From Burkholderiaceae bacterium (lineage in GTDB: Bacteria; Pseudomonadota; Gammaproteobacteria; Burkholderiales; Burkholderiaceae): a stretch of 11,039 bases of DNA. How positions within the stretch are numbered: position 1 is the stretch's first letter; every line of letters begins with the position of its first letter. The notes below the pieces were generated by a model. That model worked only from the letters and a program-made list of their open reading frames with translations, was not told where the DNA came from and made no database searches. The stretch spans positions 1 to 11,039 of the forward strand of contig JAKONS010000520.1 in assembly GCA_022701845.1 (NCBI GenBank), given 5' to 3'. The translations under genes and the position numbers were made by a program. Shown one piece after another: positions 1-7,012 of this stretch.

Positions 1-810
1 GCCCTGGAAAAGGCGCTGGGCCAGAGCGTCATCGTGGACAACCGGGCCGGTGCCGGCGGCGCCATCGGCGCGAGCTTCGTGGCGCGCGGCGAGCCCGACG
101 GCCACCTGCTGCTGGTGACCACGCCGAACGCGGTGGGCGTGCTGCCGCAGATGACCAAAACCACCTACAGGCTGGCCTCGTTCCAGCCGATCGGCCAGAT
201 GGCCACCACGCCGCTGGTGGTGATGGTGCGCAAGCAGTCGCGCTTCGCCGACATCGGTGCGCTGCTGGCCGAGGTGCGGTCCAGGCCGGGCCAGGTCAGC
301 GTGGCCCACAGCGGGCCGGGCACCACCAACCACATCGCCATCTTCCAGCTGGAGAGCGCGGCCAACCTGCAGTTCAACATCATTGCCTACAAGGGCTCCG
401 GCCCGGCGCTGGTGGACCTGATCGGCGGCCAGGTCGACAGCATGGTCGACCAGCTGAGCAGCTCGACCACCCATATCCAGTCGGGCGCGTTGCGGCCGCT
501 GGCGGTGATGTCGCGCGAACGCGATCCGGCCCTGCCCGGCGTGCCGACGCTGCGCGAGGCCGGCATCGCCGATGTCGACGCCACCACCGCCAGCGGCCTG
601 CTGGCGCCGGCCGGCACGCCGCCGGCGGTGGTCGAGGCGCTCAACGCCGCGCTGCGCAAGGCGCTGGCCGACCCGGCCGTGGCCGCCCGCCTGGCCCAGC
701 TCGGCAGCCCGGCCAGGCCCGGCTCGGCCGCCGACTGGCAGGCCCAGCTGCAGCAGGAAGAAAAGCGCGCGGTGGCGATGGCCGCCGCCGGCAAGCTGAA
801 ATCCGACTGA
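1..810 (+). CDS. Bug/TctC-family periplasmic solute-binding protein (5' end cut off)
   Basis: The frame is open from the first base of the window, so the start lies upstream; 269 C-terminal residues are visible, against about 320-330 for complete family members. Family hallmarks seen are the Asn-Arg-x-Gly-Ala-Gly-Gly block near visible residue 15, a Pro-Asp-Gly turn about 20 residues later, a Tyr-Lys-Gly-Ser-Gly motif near residue 131, and the Leu-Pro-Gly-Val-Pro-Thr motif near residue 178. Bug proteins bind small carboxylates or related metabolites in the periplasm, either for a TctAB transporter or as orphan sensors and receptors. No membrane TctA/TctB gene is visible here. The missing N-terminus should carry the signal peptide. 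A 29-base gap with a good ribosome binding site leads to the hydrolase gene, so co-transcription is likely. The family call is firm; the ligand is unknown. Confidence 0.93.
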   Translation, partial: ALEKALGQSVIVDNRAGAGGAIGASFVARGEPDGHLLLVTTPNAVGVLPQMTKTTYRLASFQPIGQMATTPLVVMVRKQSRFADIGALLAEVRSRPGQVSVAHSGPGTTNHIAIFQLESAANLQFNIIAYKGSGPALVDLIGGQVDSMVDQLSSSTTHIQSGALRPLAVMSRERDPALPGVPTLREAGIADVDATTASGLLAPAGTPPAVVEALNAALRKALADPAVAARLAQLGSPARPGSAADWQAQLQQEEKRAVAMAAAGKLKSD

Positions 811-823
811 ACCCCACCGGCCC

Positions 824-828
824 GAGGA
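824..828 (+). promoter_or_regulatory. Ribosome binding site of the LigI-like hydrolase
   Basis: GAGGA followed by two A lies 11 bases before the ATG at 840. It is the clearest Shine-Dalgarno sequence in the cluster and supports 840 as the start. Confidence 0.7.
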
Positions 829-839
829 AACGCCGCACC

Positions 840-1772
840 ATGACCCGACCCTGCCTGCCCGCGCTCGCGCACCCCACGCCGCCGCGCCTGACGCTGCCGG
901 CCGACGCCTGCGACAGCCACGCCCATGTGTTCGGCCCCTACGACCGCCATCCGCTGGCCGAGGACCGCAGCTACACCCCGGCCGAATACCCGCCGGCGAG
1001 CTTCGTCGCGCATCTCGACGAGCTGGGCCTGCGCCGCGGCGTGCTGGTCACCGCCAGCGCCTGCGGCACCGACAACGGCGCGGTGCTGGCCGCGCTGCAG
1101 GCCTATCCCGAGCGCCTGCGCGGCGTGTTCGTGGCCGATGCCGACACCGGCGAGGCCGAGCTCGACCGCTGGCACGCGGCCGGCGTGCGCGGGCTGCGTT
1201 TCAACCTCTATCGCCAGGAGGGCAAGGCGGTGTACCGCAACGGCGTCGGCCTGGAAGCGCTGGAGGCGCTGGCGCCCCGCATGGCCGCGCGCGGCTGGCA
1301 TGCGCAGGTGTGGATCCACGCGCCCGACCTGGTCGAGCTGGCACCGCGCCTGCTGGCGACCGGGGTCGATCTGGTGGTCGACCACATGGGCCGCATGTCG
1401 GCCGCGCGCGGCGTGGACGACCCGGGTTTTCGCCAGCTCTGCCGGCTGCTGGCCGACGGCCGCGCCTGGACCAAGATCTCCGGCGCCGACCGCAACACGG
1501 TGGACGGCCCGCCCTACGCCGACATCGATCCCTTCGCCCGCGCCCTGCTGGCCGCCAACGACCGGCGGGTGGTGTGGGGCACCGACTGGCCGCACATCCA
1601 CTATTTCGACCCGGCGCACATGCCCGACGACGGCGAACTGGTGGACCTGCTGGAGCGCTGGATGCCCGACGCGGCGCAGCGCCGCCGCGTGCTGGTCGAC
1701 AACCCGGCCGCGCTCTACGACTTTCCCGCCACGCTTGATTCCGCCACCGACGAAGCAGGAACCCGACCATGA
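840..1772 (+). CDS. LigI-like amidohydrolase (2-pyrone-4,6-dicarboxylate lactonase family)
   Basis: A 310-residue TIM-barrel hydrolase of the amidohydrolase superfamily, about the length of LigI (2-pyrone-4,6-dicarboxylate lactonase). Visible catalytic elements are the His-Ala-His motif at residues 27-29 after the first strand, His160 in Trp-Ile-His, His182 in Val-Asp-His-Met-Gly, and the late Gly-Thr-Asp-Trp-Pro-His motif with Asp249 as expected general base. These fit the known LigI pattern of HxH, a middle His and a C-terminal Asp near residue 248. Family members hydrolyse cyclic esters such as 2-pyrone-4,6-dicarboxylate or sulfomuconolactone in aromatic catabolism and act in the cytoplasm. 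The gene lies between two Bug binding-protein genes and overlaps the second by 4 bases (ATGA), so it is probably expressed with them. The lactonase assignment is by family; the true substrate is not determined and no ring-cleavage enzyme is visible nearby. Confidence 0.88.
   Translation: MTRPCLPALAHPTPPRLTLPADACDSHAHVFGPYDRHPLAEDRSYTPAEYPPASFVAHLDELGLRRGVLVTASACGTDNGAVLAALQAYPERLRGVFVADADTGEAELDRWHAAGVRGLRFNLYRQEGKAVYRNGVGLEALEALAPRMAARGWHAQVWIHAPDLVELAPRLLATGVDLVVDHMGRMSAARGVDDPGFRQLCRLLADGRAWTKISGADRNTVDGPPYADIDPFARALLAANDRRVVWGTDWPHIHYFDPAHMPDDGELVDLLERWMPDAAQRRRVLVDNPAALYDFPATLDSATDEAGTRP
1757..1761 (+). promoter_or_regulatory. Ribosome binding site of the second Bug gene
   Basis: AGGAA inside the end of the hydrolase gene, 7 bases before the ATG at 1769. 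It supports that start, whose ATG overlaps the upstream TGA. Confidence 0.65.
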
Positions 1773-2767
1773 ACCGTCCCGACACCCACCGCCGCCGCCA
1801 TCTGCTGCGCATCGCCACCGCTGCTGCCACCGCCTGCGCCCTGGCCGCCCCCGCGCTGGCGCAGGCCCAGCCCGCCGCCTATCCGGCCAGGCCGGTGCGG
1901 GTGCTGGTGGCCTTCACCGCCGGCGGCACCACCGACATCCTGGCGCGGGCGGTCACCCAGAAGATGACCGAGAAGCTCGGCCAGAGCTTCGTCATCGACA
2001 ACAAGCCCGGCGGCGGCGGCAACATCGGCACCGAGACCGCGGTGCGGGCGCCGGCCGACGGCTACACCCTGATCGTCAACTCGGTCGGCCCGATGGCGGT
2101 CAACCAGACGCTCTACAAGAACCTCGGCTACGACCCGCTGAAGGACCTGGTGCCGGTGGTGCAGATCGCCGACGTGCCCAACGTGCTGGTGGTCAACAAC
2201 GAGGTGCCGGCCAAGACCTTCGAGGAATTCATCGCCTATGCCAAGGCCAACCCCGGCAAGCTGAGCTACGGCTCCACCGGCGTCGGCACCTCGTCGCACC
2301 TGTCGAGCTACATGCTCAGCCAGCGCATCGGCGCCGACACGCTGCATGTGCCCTACAAGGGCTCGGGCGCGCTCAACGACCTGCTGGCCGGGCGGCTGCA
2401 GTTCATGTTCGCCACGATTCCCTCGGTGATCCAGCACATCAAGGCCGGCAAGCTGCGGGCGCTGGCGGTTTCCAGCGGCAAGCCCTCGCGCGCGCTGCCC
2501 GGCGTGCCGACGGTGGCCGCCAAGGGCTTTCCCGGCTTCGAGGCCGGCTCCTGGTTCGGCTTCTTCGCGCCGAAGGGCACGCCGCCCGCGGTGGTGGCGC
2601 TGCTCAACAAGACGGTCGTCGACATCCTGCCGACGCTCGAGGAGCAGATGGTGCGCGAGGGCGCCGACCCGGTCGGCGGCACGCCGGAGCAGTTCGGGCG
2701 CTTCACCCAGAAGGAATTCGAGAAGTGGGCGGCGATCGTGAAGGCGTCCGGCGCCACCGCGGAATGA
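1769..2767 (+). CDS. Bug/TctC-family periplasmic solute-binding protein
   Basis: A complete 332-residue member of the Bug (Bordetella uptake gene)/TctC family. Residues 1-33 form a signal peptide: an Arg-rich start (three Arg at 8-10, somewhat Tat-like), an Ala-rich hydrophobic stretch and a cleavage site after Ala31 or Ala33. Family blocks follow in order: Pro-Ala-Arg-Pro-Val-Arg, Gly-Gly-Thr-Thr-Asp, Asn-Lys-Pro-Gly-Gly-Gly-Gly-Asn-Ile-Gly, Ala-Asp-Gly-Tyr-Thr, Pro-Tyr-Lys-Gly-Ser-Gly, and Leu-Pro-Gly-Val-Pro-Thr near the C-terminal lobe. Such proteins hold small carboxylates between two lobes in the periplasm. It is clearly diverged from the Bug protein at the left edge of the window, so this is not a recent tandem copy. 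The start overlaps the hydrolase stop and the stop overlaps the dehydrogenase start (ATGA both times). The ligand is unknown, but the context suggests a product or substrate of the neighbouring enzymes. Confidence 0.95.
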   Translation: MNRPDTHRRRHLLRIATAAATACALAAPALAQAQPAAYPARPVRVLVAFTAGGTTDILARAVTQKMTEKLGQSFVIDNKPGGGGNIGTETAVRAPADGYTLIVNSVGPMAVNQTLYKNLGYDPLKDLVPVVQIADVPNVLVVNNEVPAKTFEEFIAYAKANPGKLSYGSTGVGTSSHLSSYMLSQRIGADTLHVPYKGSGALNDLLAGRLQFMFATIPSVIQHIKAGKLRALAVSSGKPSRALPGVPTVAAKGFPGFEAGSWFGFFAPKGTPPAVVALLNKTVVDILPTLEEQMVREGADPVGGTPEQFGRFTQKEFEKWAAIVKASGATAE

Positions 2768-3780
2768 GCGCGCAGCCGGCGACCGCCGGGGAAGAAGATT
2801 CCCCCGCCCTGCGCATCCTGCTGTCGGCCCAGGCCCAGGCGCGCTATGGCGACGCGGTCGGCCAGGCGCTGGCCGGCCGGCCGCATCTGCTGGTGCAGCC
2901 GGGGCCGGGCACGGTCGATGCCGACATCGCCTTCGTCTCGCGCGACGTCACCGGGCTGTCGACCAAGCACGAGGTGCAGCCCGACACCCGGGTGTTCCAC
3001 GACTGCCTGCGCGCGGCGCCCTCGCTGCGCTGGGTGCACATCCATTCGGCGGGCGCCGACCGGCCGGTGTTCCTCGAGTTGAAGGCGCGCGGCGTGGCGC
3101 TCACCTCGTCGTCCGGCGCCAATGCCGACGTGGTGGCGCAGACCGCGGTGGCCGGCCTGCTGGCGCTGGCGCGGCGTTTTCCGCAGCTGATGGCGGCGCA
3201 GCGCGAACGCCGCTGGGCGCCGCTGATCGGCGGTGCGCTGCCGCGCGACCTGTCCGGGCAGCGCGCCACCATCGTCGGCTGGGGGCCGATCGGCCAGCAG
3301 GTGGGGCGGCTGCTCGAAGCGTTCGGCCTGCAGGTGTCGGTGGTGCGCAGCCGCGCCGGCAGGCTCGACACCGGGCAGCCGGCGGTCGCCTTCGAGCAGC
3401 TGGGCGCGCTGCTGCCGGCCACCGACTGGCTGGTGCTGGCCTGCCCCCTGAGCGACCGCACCCGCCGGCTGGTCGATGCCGCGGCACTGGCGCTGCTGCC
3501 GCCCGACGCGCATCTGCTGAACGTGGCGCGCGGCGAGGTGGTCGACGAGCCCGCGCTGATCGAGGCGCTGCAGGGCGGCCGTCTGGCGGGTGCGTTTCTC
3601 GACGTGTTCGCCCACGAGCCGCTGCCCGCCGATTCGCCCCTGTGGGGCCTGCCCAACGTGATCGCCACGCCGCACAGCGCCGGTTTCTCGGACGGTAACG
3701 CGGCCCGGGTGGCCGACATGTTCCTGGACAACCTGCGCCGCTGGGCGGAGGGCCGGCCGCTGCTGCGGCAGGTGGACTGA
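2764..3780 (+). CDS. D-2-hydroxyacid dehydrogenase (NAD(P)-dependent)
   Basis: A 338-residue enzyme of the D-isomer-specific 2-hydroxyacid dehydrogenase family, which interconverts 2-oxo acids and D-2-hydroxy acids. The Rossmann glycine motif Gly-Trp-Gly-Pro-Ile-Gly is at residues 172-177. The catalytic triad is present with classic spacing: Arg256 in Asn-Val-Ala-Arg-Gly, Glu285 in His-Glu-Pro-Leu-Pro, and His304 in Thr-Pro-His-Ser-Ala-Gly. The residue that ends the second strand, normally Asp in NAD-dependent members, appears to be Arg195 (Val-Val-Arg-Ser-Arg), suggesting NADP(H), as in glyoxylate/hydroxypyruvate reductases. The start ATG overlaps the stop of the preceding Bug gene (ATGA) and has no clear Shine-Dalgarno sequence, so translation is probably coupled. 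The frame stays open far upstream because of high GC, but homology starts only around residue 16. It is the last gene of the cluster; the substrate is unknown. Confidence 0.93.
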   Translation: MSAQPATAGEEDSPALRILLSAQAQARYGDAVGQALAGRPHLLVQPGPGTVDADIAFVSRDVTGLSTKHEVQPDTRVFHDCLRAAPSLRWVHIHSAGADRPVFLELKARGVALTSSSGANADVVAQTAVAGLLALARRFPQLMAAQRERRWAPLIGGALPRDLSGQRATIVGWGPIGQQVGRLLEAFGLQVSVVRSRAGRLDTGQPAVAFEQLGALLPATDWLVLACPLSDRTRRLVDAAALALLPPDAHLLNVARGEVVDEPALIEALQGGRLAGAFLDVFAHEPLPADSPLWGLPNVIATPHSAGFSDGNAARVADMFLDNLRRWAEGRPLLRQVD

Positions 3781-3801
3781 GCGCTGCCGCCGCGGCAGCG
3801 C
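3781..3801. terminator. Hairpin between convergent genes, probable bidirectional terminator
   Basis: A perfect 9-bp inverted repeat (GCGCTGCCG, 3-base loop, CGGCAGCGC) starts one base after the dehydrogenase stop and ends 8 bases before the stop of the opposite-strand MFS gene. All nine pairs match and most are G-C. There is no T-run on either side, so it is not a textbook intrinsic terminator; in GC-rich genomes such hairpins often act alone or protect 3' ends. Confidence 0.6.
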
Positions 3802-3808
3802 TACCGGG

Positions 3809-5008
3809 TCAGCGGCGGCCGGGCTTCAGGCCCCAGCTCACCGCCAGCCACACCAGCGACAGTGCCAGGGTGGCGCCGAACAGCCCGACCGCGCCGGTGG
3901 CCTTCACCAGCGTGCCGCCCAGGGCGCCGCCGGCGAACAGGCCAAGCGACTGCAGCGTGTTGTAGACCCCCAGCGCCGAGCCGCGCAGCGCCGTCGGCGC
4001 CATGCGCGACACCAGGCTGGGCTGGCTCGCCTCCAGCGCGTTGAAGCCGCAGAAGAACACCAGCAGCAGCAGCCCCAGCGGCGCCACGCCCCAGGCTGCG
4101 GCATGGGCGCCGGCGAGCGCCATCGCCAGCAGGCCGGCCTGCACCAGCGCCACCAGCCCGACCGAGCCCAGCAGCGCGGTGCGCAGCCGGCCCTTGCGCT
4201 CCATCGGGAACAGCACCGCGCCCATCACCACGAAGGAGGCGACCACCGCCGGCAGGTACACCCACCAGTGGTGCTCCTTGGCGAGCCCCGCCTGCACCAG
4301 CAATGCCGGCACCGCCACCCACATCGACATCTGCACCGTGTGCAGCGCGAACACCCCGAAATTCAGCCGCAGCAGATCGCGCTGCGCCCACAGCCCGGCC
4401 AGCCCGCCGGAGAGGCCGTGCGCACCCGGCGCGCCGTGGCGCGGGTGCGCCGGCTCGGCCGGCACCCACCAGACGGTGGTGGCGATGCCGGCCAGCGCCA
4501 GCAGCCCGGTCAGCGCGAACAGCCCCGACAGCCCGATATGCGCCGACAGCGCCGGCGCGCCCACCAGCGCCAGCGCGAACACCAGCCCGATGCTGCCGCC
4601 GACCAGCGCCATCGCCTTGGTGCGCACCGTGTCGCGGGTGAGGTCGGCCAGCAGCGCGGTGACCGCCGCCGAAACCGCGCCCGCGCCCTGGATGGCCCGG
4701 CCGATCACCAGGCCGTGCAGGCTGTCGGCGAAGGCGGCGACGAAGCTGCCGACGGCGAACACCACCAGCCCGACGACGATCACCCGCTTGCGGCCGAAGC
4801 GGTCGGACGCCAGGCCGAAGGGCATCTGCAGGAAGGCCTGGGTCAGGCCGTAGATGCCCATCGCCAGGCCCACCAGCGCCGGATCGTCCCCGCCGGGGTA
4901 GCGCCGCGCCTCCAGGGCGAACACCGGCAGCACCAGGAACAGGCCGAGCAGCCGCAGGCCGAAGATCGAGGCCAGCGACACGCTGGCGCGCCGCTCGACG
5001 GCCGTCAT
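3809..5008 (-). CDS. MFS transporter (YajR-like drug-efflux type, no C-terminal domain)
   Basis: From the ATG at 5008 this is a 399-residue, about 12-helix major facilitator protein of the inner membrane. The signature MFS motif A, Gly-Leu-Ala-Ser-Asp-Arg-Phe-Gly-Arg-Lys-Arg, is at residues 65-75 between helices 2 and 3. The second half begins after a hydrophilic loop with several His and Gly residues near residue 190-205. It resembles YajR-type proton-driven exporters but stops after the last helix, without the C-terminal cytoplasmic domain of E. coli YajR. The start was chosen because conserved family sequence begins at Met-Thr-Ala-Val-Glu-Arg-Arg. No Shine-Dalgarno sequence precedes it, and the frame stays open up to 5338 with an Ala/Pro/Ser-rich sequence unlike any MFS N-terminus; GTG codons at 5065 and 5071 are alternatives. 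The exported compound is unknown. Confidence 0.9.
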   Translation of the reverse strand: MTAVERRASVSLASIFGLRLLGLFLVLPVFALEARRYPGGDDPALVGLAMGIYGLTQAFLQMPFGLASDRFGRKRVIVVGLVVFAVGSFVAAFADSLHGLVIGRAIQGAGAVSAAVTALLADLTRDTVRTKAMALVGGSIGLVFALALVGAPALSAHIGLSGLFALTGLLALAGIATTVWWVPAEPAHPRHGAPGAHGLSGGLAGLWAQRDLLRLNFGVFALHTVQMSMWVAVPALLVQAGLAKEHHWWVYLPAVVASFVVMGAVLFPMERKGRLRTALLGSVGLVALVQAGLLAMALAGAHAAAWGVAPLGLLLLVFFCGFNALEASQPSLVSRMAPTALRGSALGVYNTLQSLGLFAGGALGGTLVKATGAVGLFGATLALSLVWLAVSWGLKPGRR

Positions 5009-5320
5009 GCGGCCGGAGGCGTCGGCGCCGGCGTGCGAGGCGGCGGAGGTGGGCGGGGAGGACACGGACACCGGGACAGGATGAGTGCGGAAAGCGGCCA
5101 GGAACGGCGATCGGAGCGGGAGGGGGCGGGGCGTCGCGGGCATGGCAAGCGGGGCCGGCGTGCGCCGGGTCGGATCCACGCCCGGAGGCAACGCGGCATT
5201 GTCCGCCAATCCTGCCGCCGTCCGCCCGGGGTCTGCCCCGATCCGCACGGCGCTCGCCGCGTTCGCCGCCGTCGTGGCCCGCGCGTAAGACGAAGTCGTT
5301 ACTCCGTGCCCCCTCGCTAC

Positions 5321-5352
5321 CCAAAATTCGGCAGGCATGCTGTAATTTTTGG
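5321..5352. repeat. Imperfect AT-rich inverted repeat, operator candidate
   Basis: The arms CCAAAATT (5321-5328) and AATTTTTGG (5344-5352) are reverse complements apart from one extra base, with an inner CAG/CTG pair around GCATG. The dyad ends directly at the ATG at 5353 and overlaps the proposed -10 element. It stands out because the surrounding DNA is very GC-rich. A regulator site or a promoter-melting element are both possible; this is inferred from position only. Confidence 0.4.
5338..5346 (+). promoter_or_regulatory. Extended -10 candidate for the diguanylate cyclase gene
   Basis: TG, one base, then TGTAAT (5 of 6 matches to TATAAT) form an extended -10 sequence. A weak -35 candidate, TACCCA (3 of 6), sits 17 bases upstream at 5318-5323. 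Transcription would begin near 5353, the first base of the proposed start codon, implying a leaderless or nearly leaderless message. Confidence 0.4.
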
Positions 5353-6951
5353 ATGCGTGTCCATTCTTCCGAAGTCGAGCAGTGGTGGATCGATCTCGCC
5401 CATGTCTGGGCCGGTCTGCGGCGCCATCCGACCGACCCCCGGCACTGGAGCGCTTTCGTGTCGTGCTGCGACCAGCTCATGGCCCACACCGCCGAGCACG
5501 GCCTGCCCGGCATCGGCGTGGCGCTGGCGCCGCTGCTCAATTTCCTGGAGTCGGTGTCCGACCCCCAGCCCTCCGACCTGGCGCTGATCGACGCGATGCT
5601 GCCGGCGGTCGAGCAGGCGATGCGCCAGCCCGCCGGCAGCCCGGCGGCGCATCCGCCCCGGCTGCCCAGCCCGCCCCGTGCCGGCGATGCGCCGCTGGTG
5701 GTGGTGTTCGCGCCGGACCCGCCCGCGATCGCGGCGCACATCAGGCCGCACATGGCGCATTACGGCCTGCGGCTGGCGCTGCATGCCGATGCGCTGTCGG
5801 CGCTGGCGGCGGCCACCGACGGGCCGGCGGCGGCGGTGCTGGTGGATGTGGACGCCGGCTTCGGCGCCGTGGTGGATGCCACGGTGGCCGAGCTCGACCG
5901 GCGCGGCATCGCCTGGTGCGCGGTGGCGCGGCAGAGCGACTACGCGCTGCGGCTGCAGGCGGTGCGCCGGCGGGCGCGTTTCTTCTTCGTGGCGCCGCTC
6001 ACCATGGAGGCGCTGCTGCCGGTGATCGACCCGCTGGCGTTCCCGGTGGAGGAGCCGCCCTACCGGCTGCTGATCCTCGACGACTCGCGCACCGTGCTGG
6101 CCGGCATCCGCCGCGCCATGGCGCCGTTCGCCGACATCCAGCTCGGCATCCTGAGCCAGCCGCACAAGGTGCTGGAGGTGCTGGAATTCTTCGTGCCCGA
6201 CGTGCTGCTGCTCGACATCCACATGCCGGGCTGCACCGGGCTGGAGGTCGCGCAGATCATCCGGCAGCACAAGGCCTTCGAATCGGTGCCGATCGTCTTC
6301 CTGACCGGCGAGACCGACCCGGTGGCGCAGAACGAGGCCATGCGCCTGGGCGCCGACGACCTGCTGCTCAAGCCGGTGGCCACCGACCTGCTCTACAACG
6401 TGGTCACCCAGAAGGCCAAGCGCTACCGCGGCCTGCGCCGGCTGATGGAAGAAGACAGCATGACCGGGCTGTACAACCACGGCAAGACCAAGGCGCTGCT
6501 GCAGCAGTTCCTGCAGCAGGCCGCGCGCCTGGACACGCCGATGGCCTATGCGCTGATCGACATCGACCACTTCAAGCGCATCAACGACACCTACGGCCAC
6601 GGCATGGGCGACAAGGTCATCCTGAGCCTGACCCGGCACCTGCGCCAGCGCCTGCGCGCCACCGACATGGTGGGCCGCTACGGCGGCGAGGAGTTCGCGC
6701 TGCTGCTGTTCAACTGCGGCCCGGACGAAGCGCTGCAGGTGGTCGACACGCTGCGCGAGGGCTTCGCCGCGCTGGTGCACGGCTGCGAGGACGCCGGCTT
6801 CTCGGCCAGCTTCAGCGCCGGCATCGCCCACTACCCGGCCTGCCGCAACCTGCCCACGCTGATGGGCCGCGCCGACGAGGCGCTCTACGCCGCCAAGCGC
6901 GCCGGCCGCAACCGGGTGGTGGCCGATACCCAGCCGCCGCCGGTGGTGTGA
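5353..6951 (+). CDS. Diguanylate cyclase: helical N-domain, pseudo-receiver, receiver, GGDEF
   Basis: A 532-residue soluble protein that should make cyclic di-GMP from two GTP. Residues 1-95 are helical and look like a degenerate HPt-like domain. Residues about 114-228 have a receiver-like pattern but lack the acidic pair and the conserved Lys (Val-Ala-Pro in its place). Residues about 237-355 are an intact receiver: acidic pair Asp243-Asp244, phospho-acceptor Asp288, Thr318, Lys340. The GGDEF domain begins at Asp368 (Asp-Ser-Met-Thr-Gly-Leu-Tyr), with metal-binding Asp403, active-site Gly-Gly-Glu-Glu-Phe at 444-448 and inhibitory I-site Arg435-x-x-Asp438 five residues before it. There is no membrane segment. 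The layout resembles PleD with the degenerate receiver first. No partner kinase is visible. The start has no Shine-Dalgarno sequence; the message may be leaderless, or translation may begin further in. Confidence 0.93.
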   Translation: MRVHSSEVEQWWIDLAHVWAGLRRHPTDPRHWSAFVSCCDQLMAHTAEHGLPGIGVALAPLLNFLESVSDPQPSDLALIDAMLPAVEQAMRQPAGSPAAHPPRLPSPPRAGDAPLVVVFAPDPPAIAAHIRPHMAHYGLRLALHADALSALAAATDGPAAAVLVDVDAGFGAVVDATVAELDRRGIAWCAVARQSDYALRLQAVRRRARFFFVAPLTMEALLPVIDPLAFPVEEPPYRLLILDDSRTVLAGIRRAMAPFADIQLGILSQPHKVLEVLEFFVPDVLLLDIHMPGCTGLEVAQIIRQHKAFESVPIVFLTGETDPVAQNEAMRLGADDLLLKPVATDLLYNVVTQKAKRYRGLRRLMEEDSMTGLYNHGKTKALLQQFLQQAARLDTPMAYALIDIDHFKRINDTYGHGMGDKVILSLTRHLRQRLRATDMVGRYGGEEFALLLFNCGPDEALQVVDTLREGFAALVHGCEDAGFSASFSAGIAHYPACRNLPTLMGRADEALYAAKRAGRNRVVADTQPPPVV

Positions 6952-7012
6952 GCGGGGCCAGCGCCCGGTAGGGCCTCCGGGGGAGCCGGCCGGCCGGGCG
7001 GGGCCTGCCGGC

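Larger units (their letters stand above)
5009..5352. other. Divergent intergenic region between MFS and diguanylate cyclase genes
   Basis: These 344 bases contain no convincing gene. An open frame runs through most of it on the minus strand, in phase with the MFS gene, but its translation is low-complexity. The left 270 bases are GC-rich and show no clear motif to me. The last 70 bases are AT-richer and hold the likely promoter for the gene at 5353, plus an imperfect dyad. I could not pick a convincing minus-strand promoter for the MFS gene. Confidence 0.6.

Noticed and set aside
387..1619. 410-codon minus-strand open frame
   Set aside because: Translation is His/Arg/Gly/Val-rich without family motifs and is antisense to the Bug and LigI-like genes; long antisense frames are expected at this GC content.
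2353..3675. 440-codon minus-strand open frame
   Set aside because: Antisense shadow of the dehydrogenase and the second Bug gene, with no recognisable motif.
925..3780. A single 951-codon plus-strand open frame
   Set aside because: Only its last part, from 2764, codes for a recognisable protein. The upstream part is an Arg/Ala/Pro-rich shadow of the hydrolase and Bug genes, which are real in other frames.
4103..5587. 494-codon plus-strand open frame opposite the MFS gene
   Set aside because: Gln/Arg/His-rich composition typical of an antisense shadow; the minus strand gives a clear MFS protein with motif A.
5317..6831. 504-codon minus-strand open frame opposite the diguanylate cyclase
   Set aside because: Low-complexity antisense translation; the plus strand holds intact receiver and GGDEF motifs.
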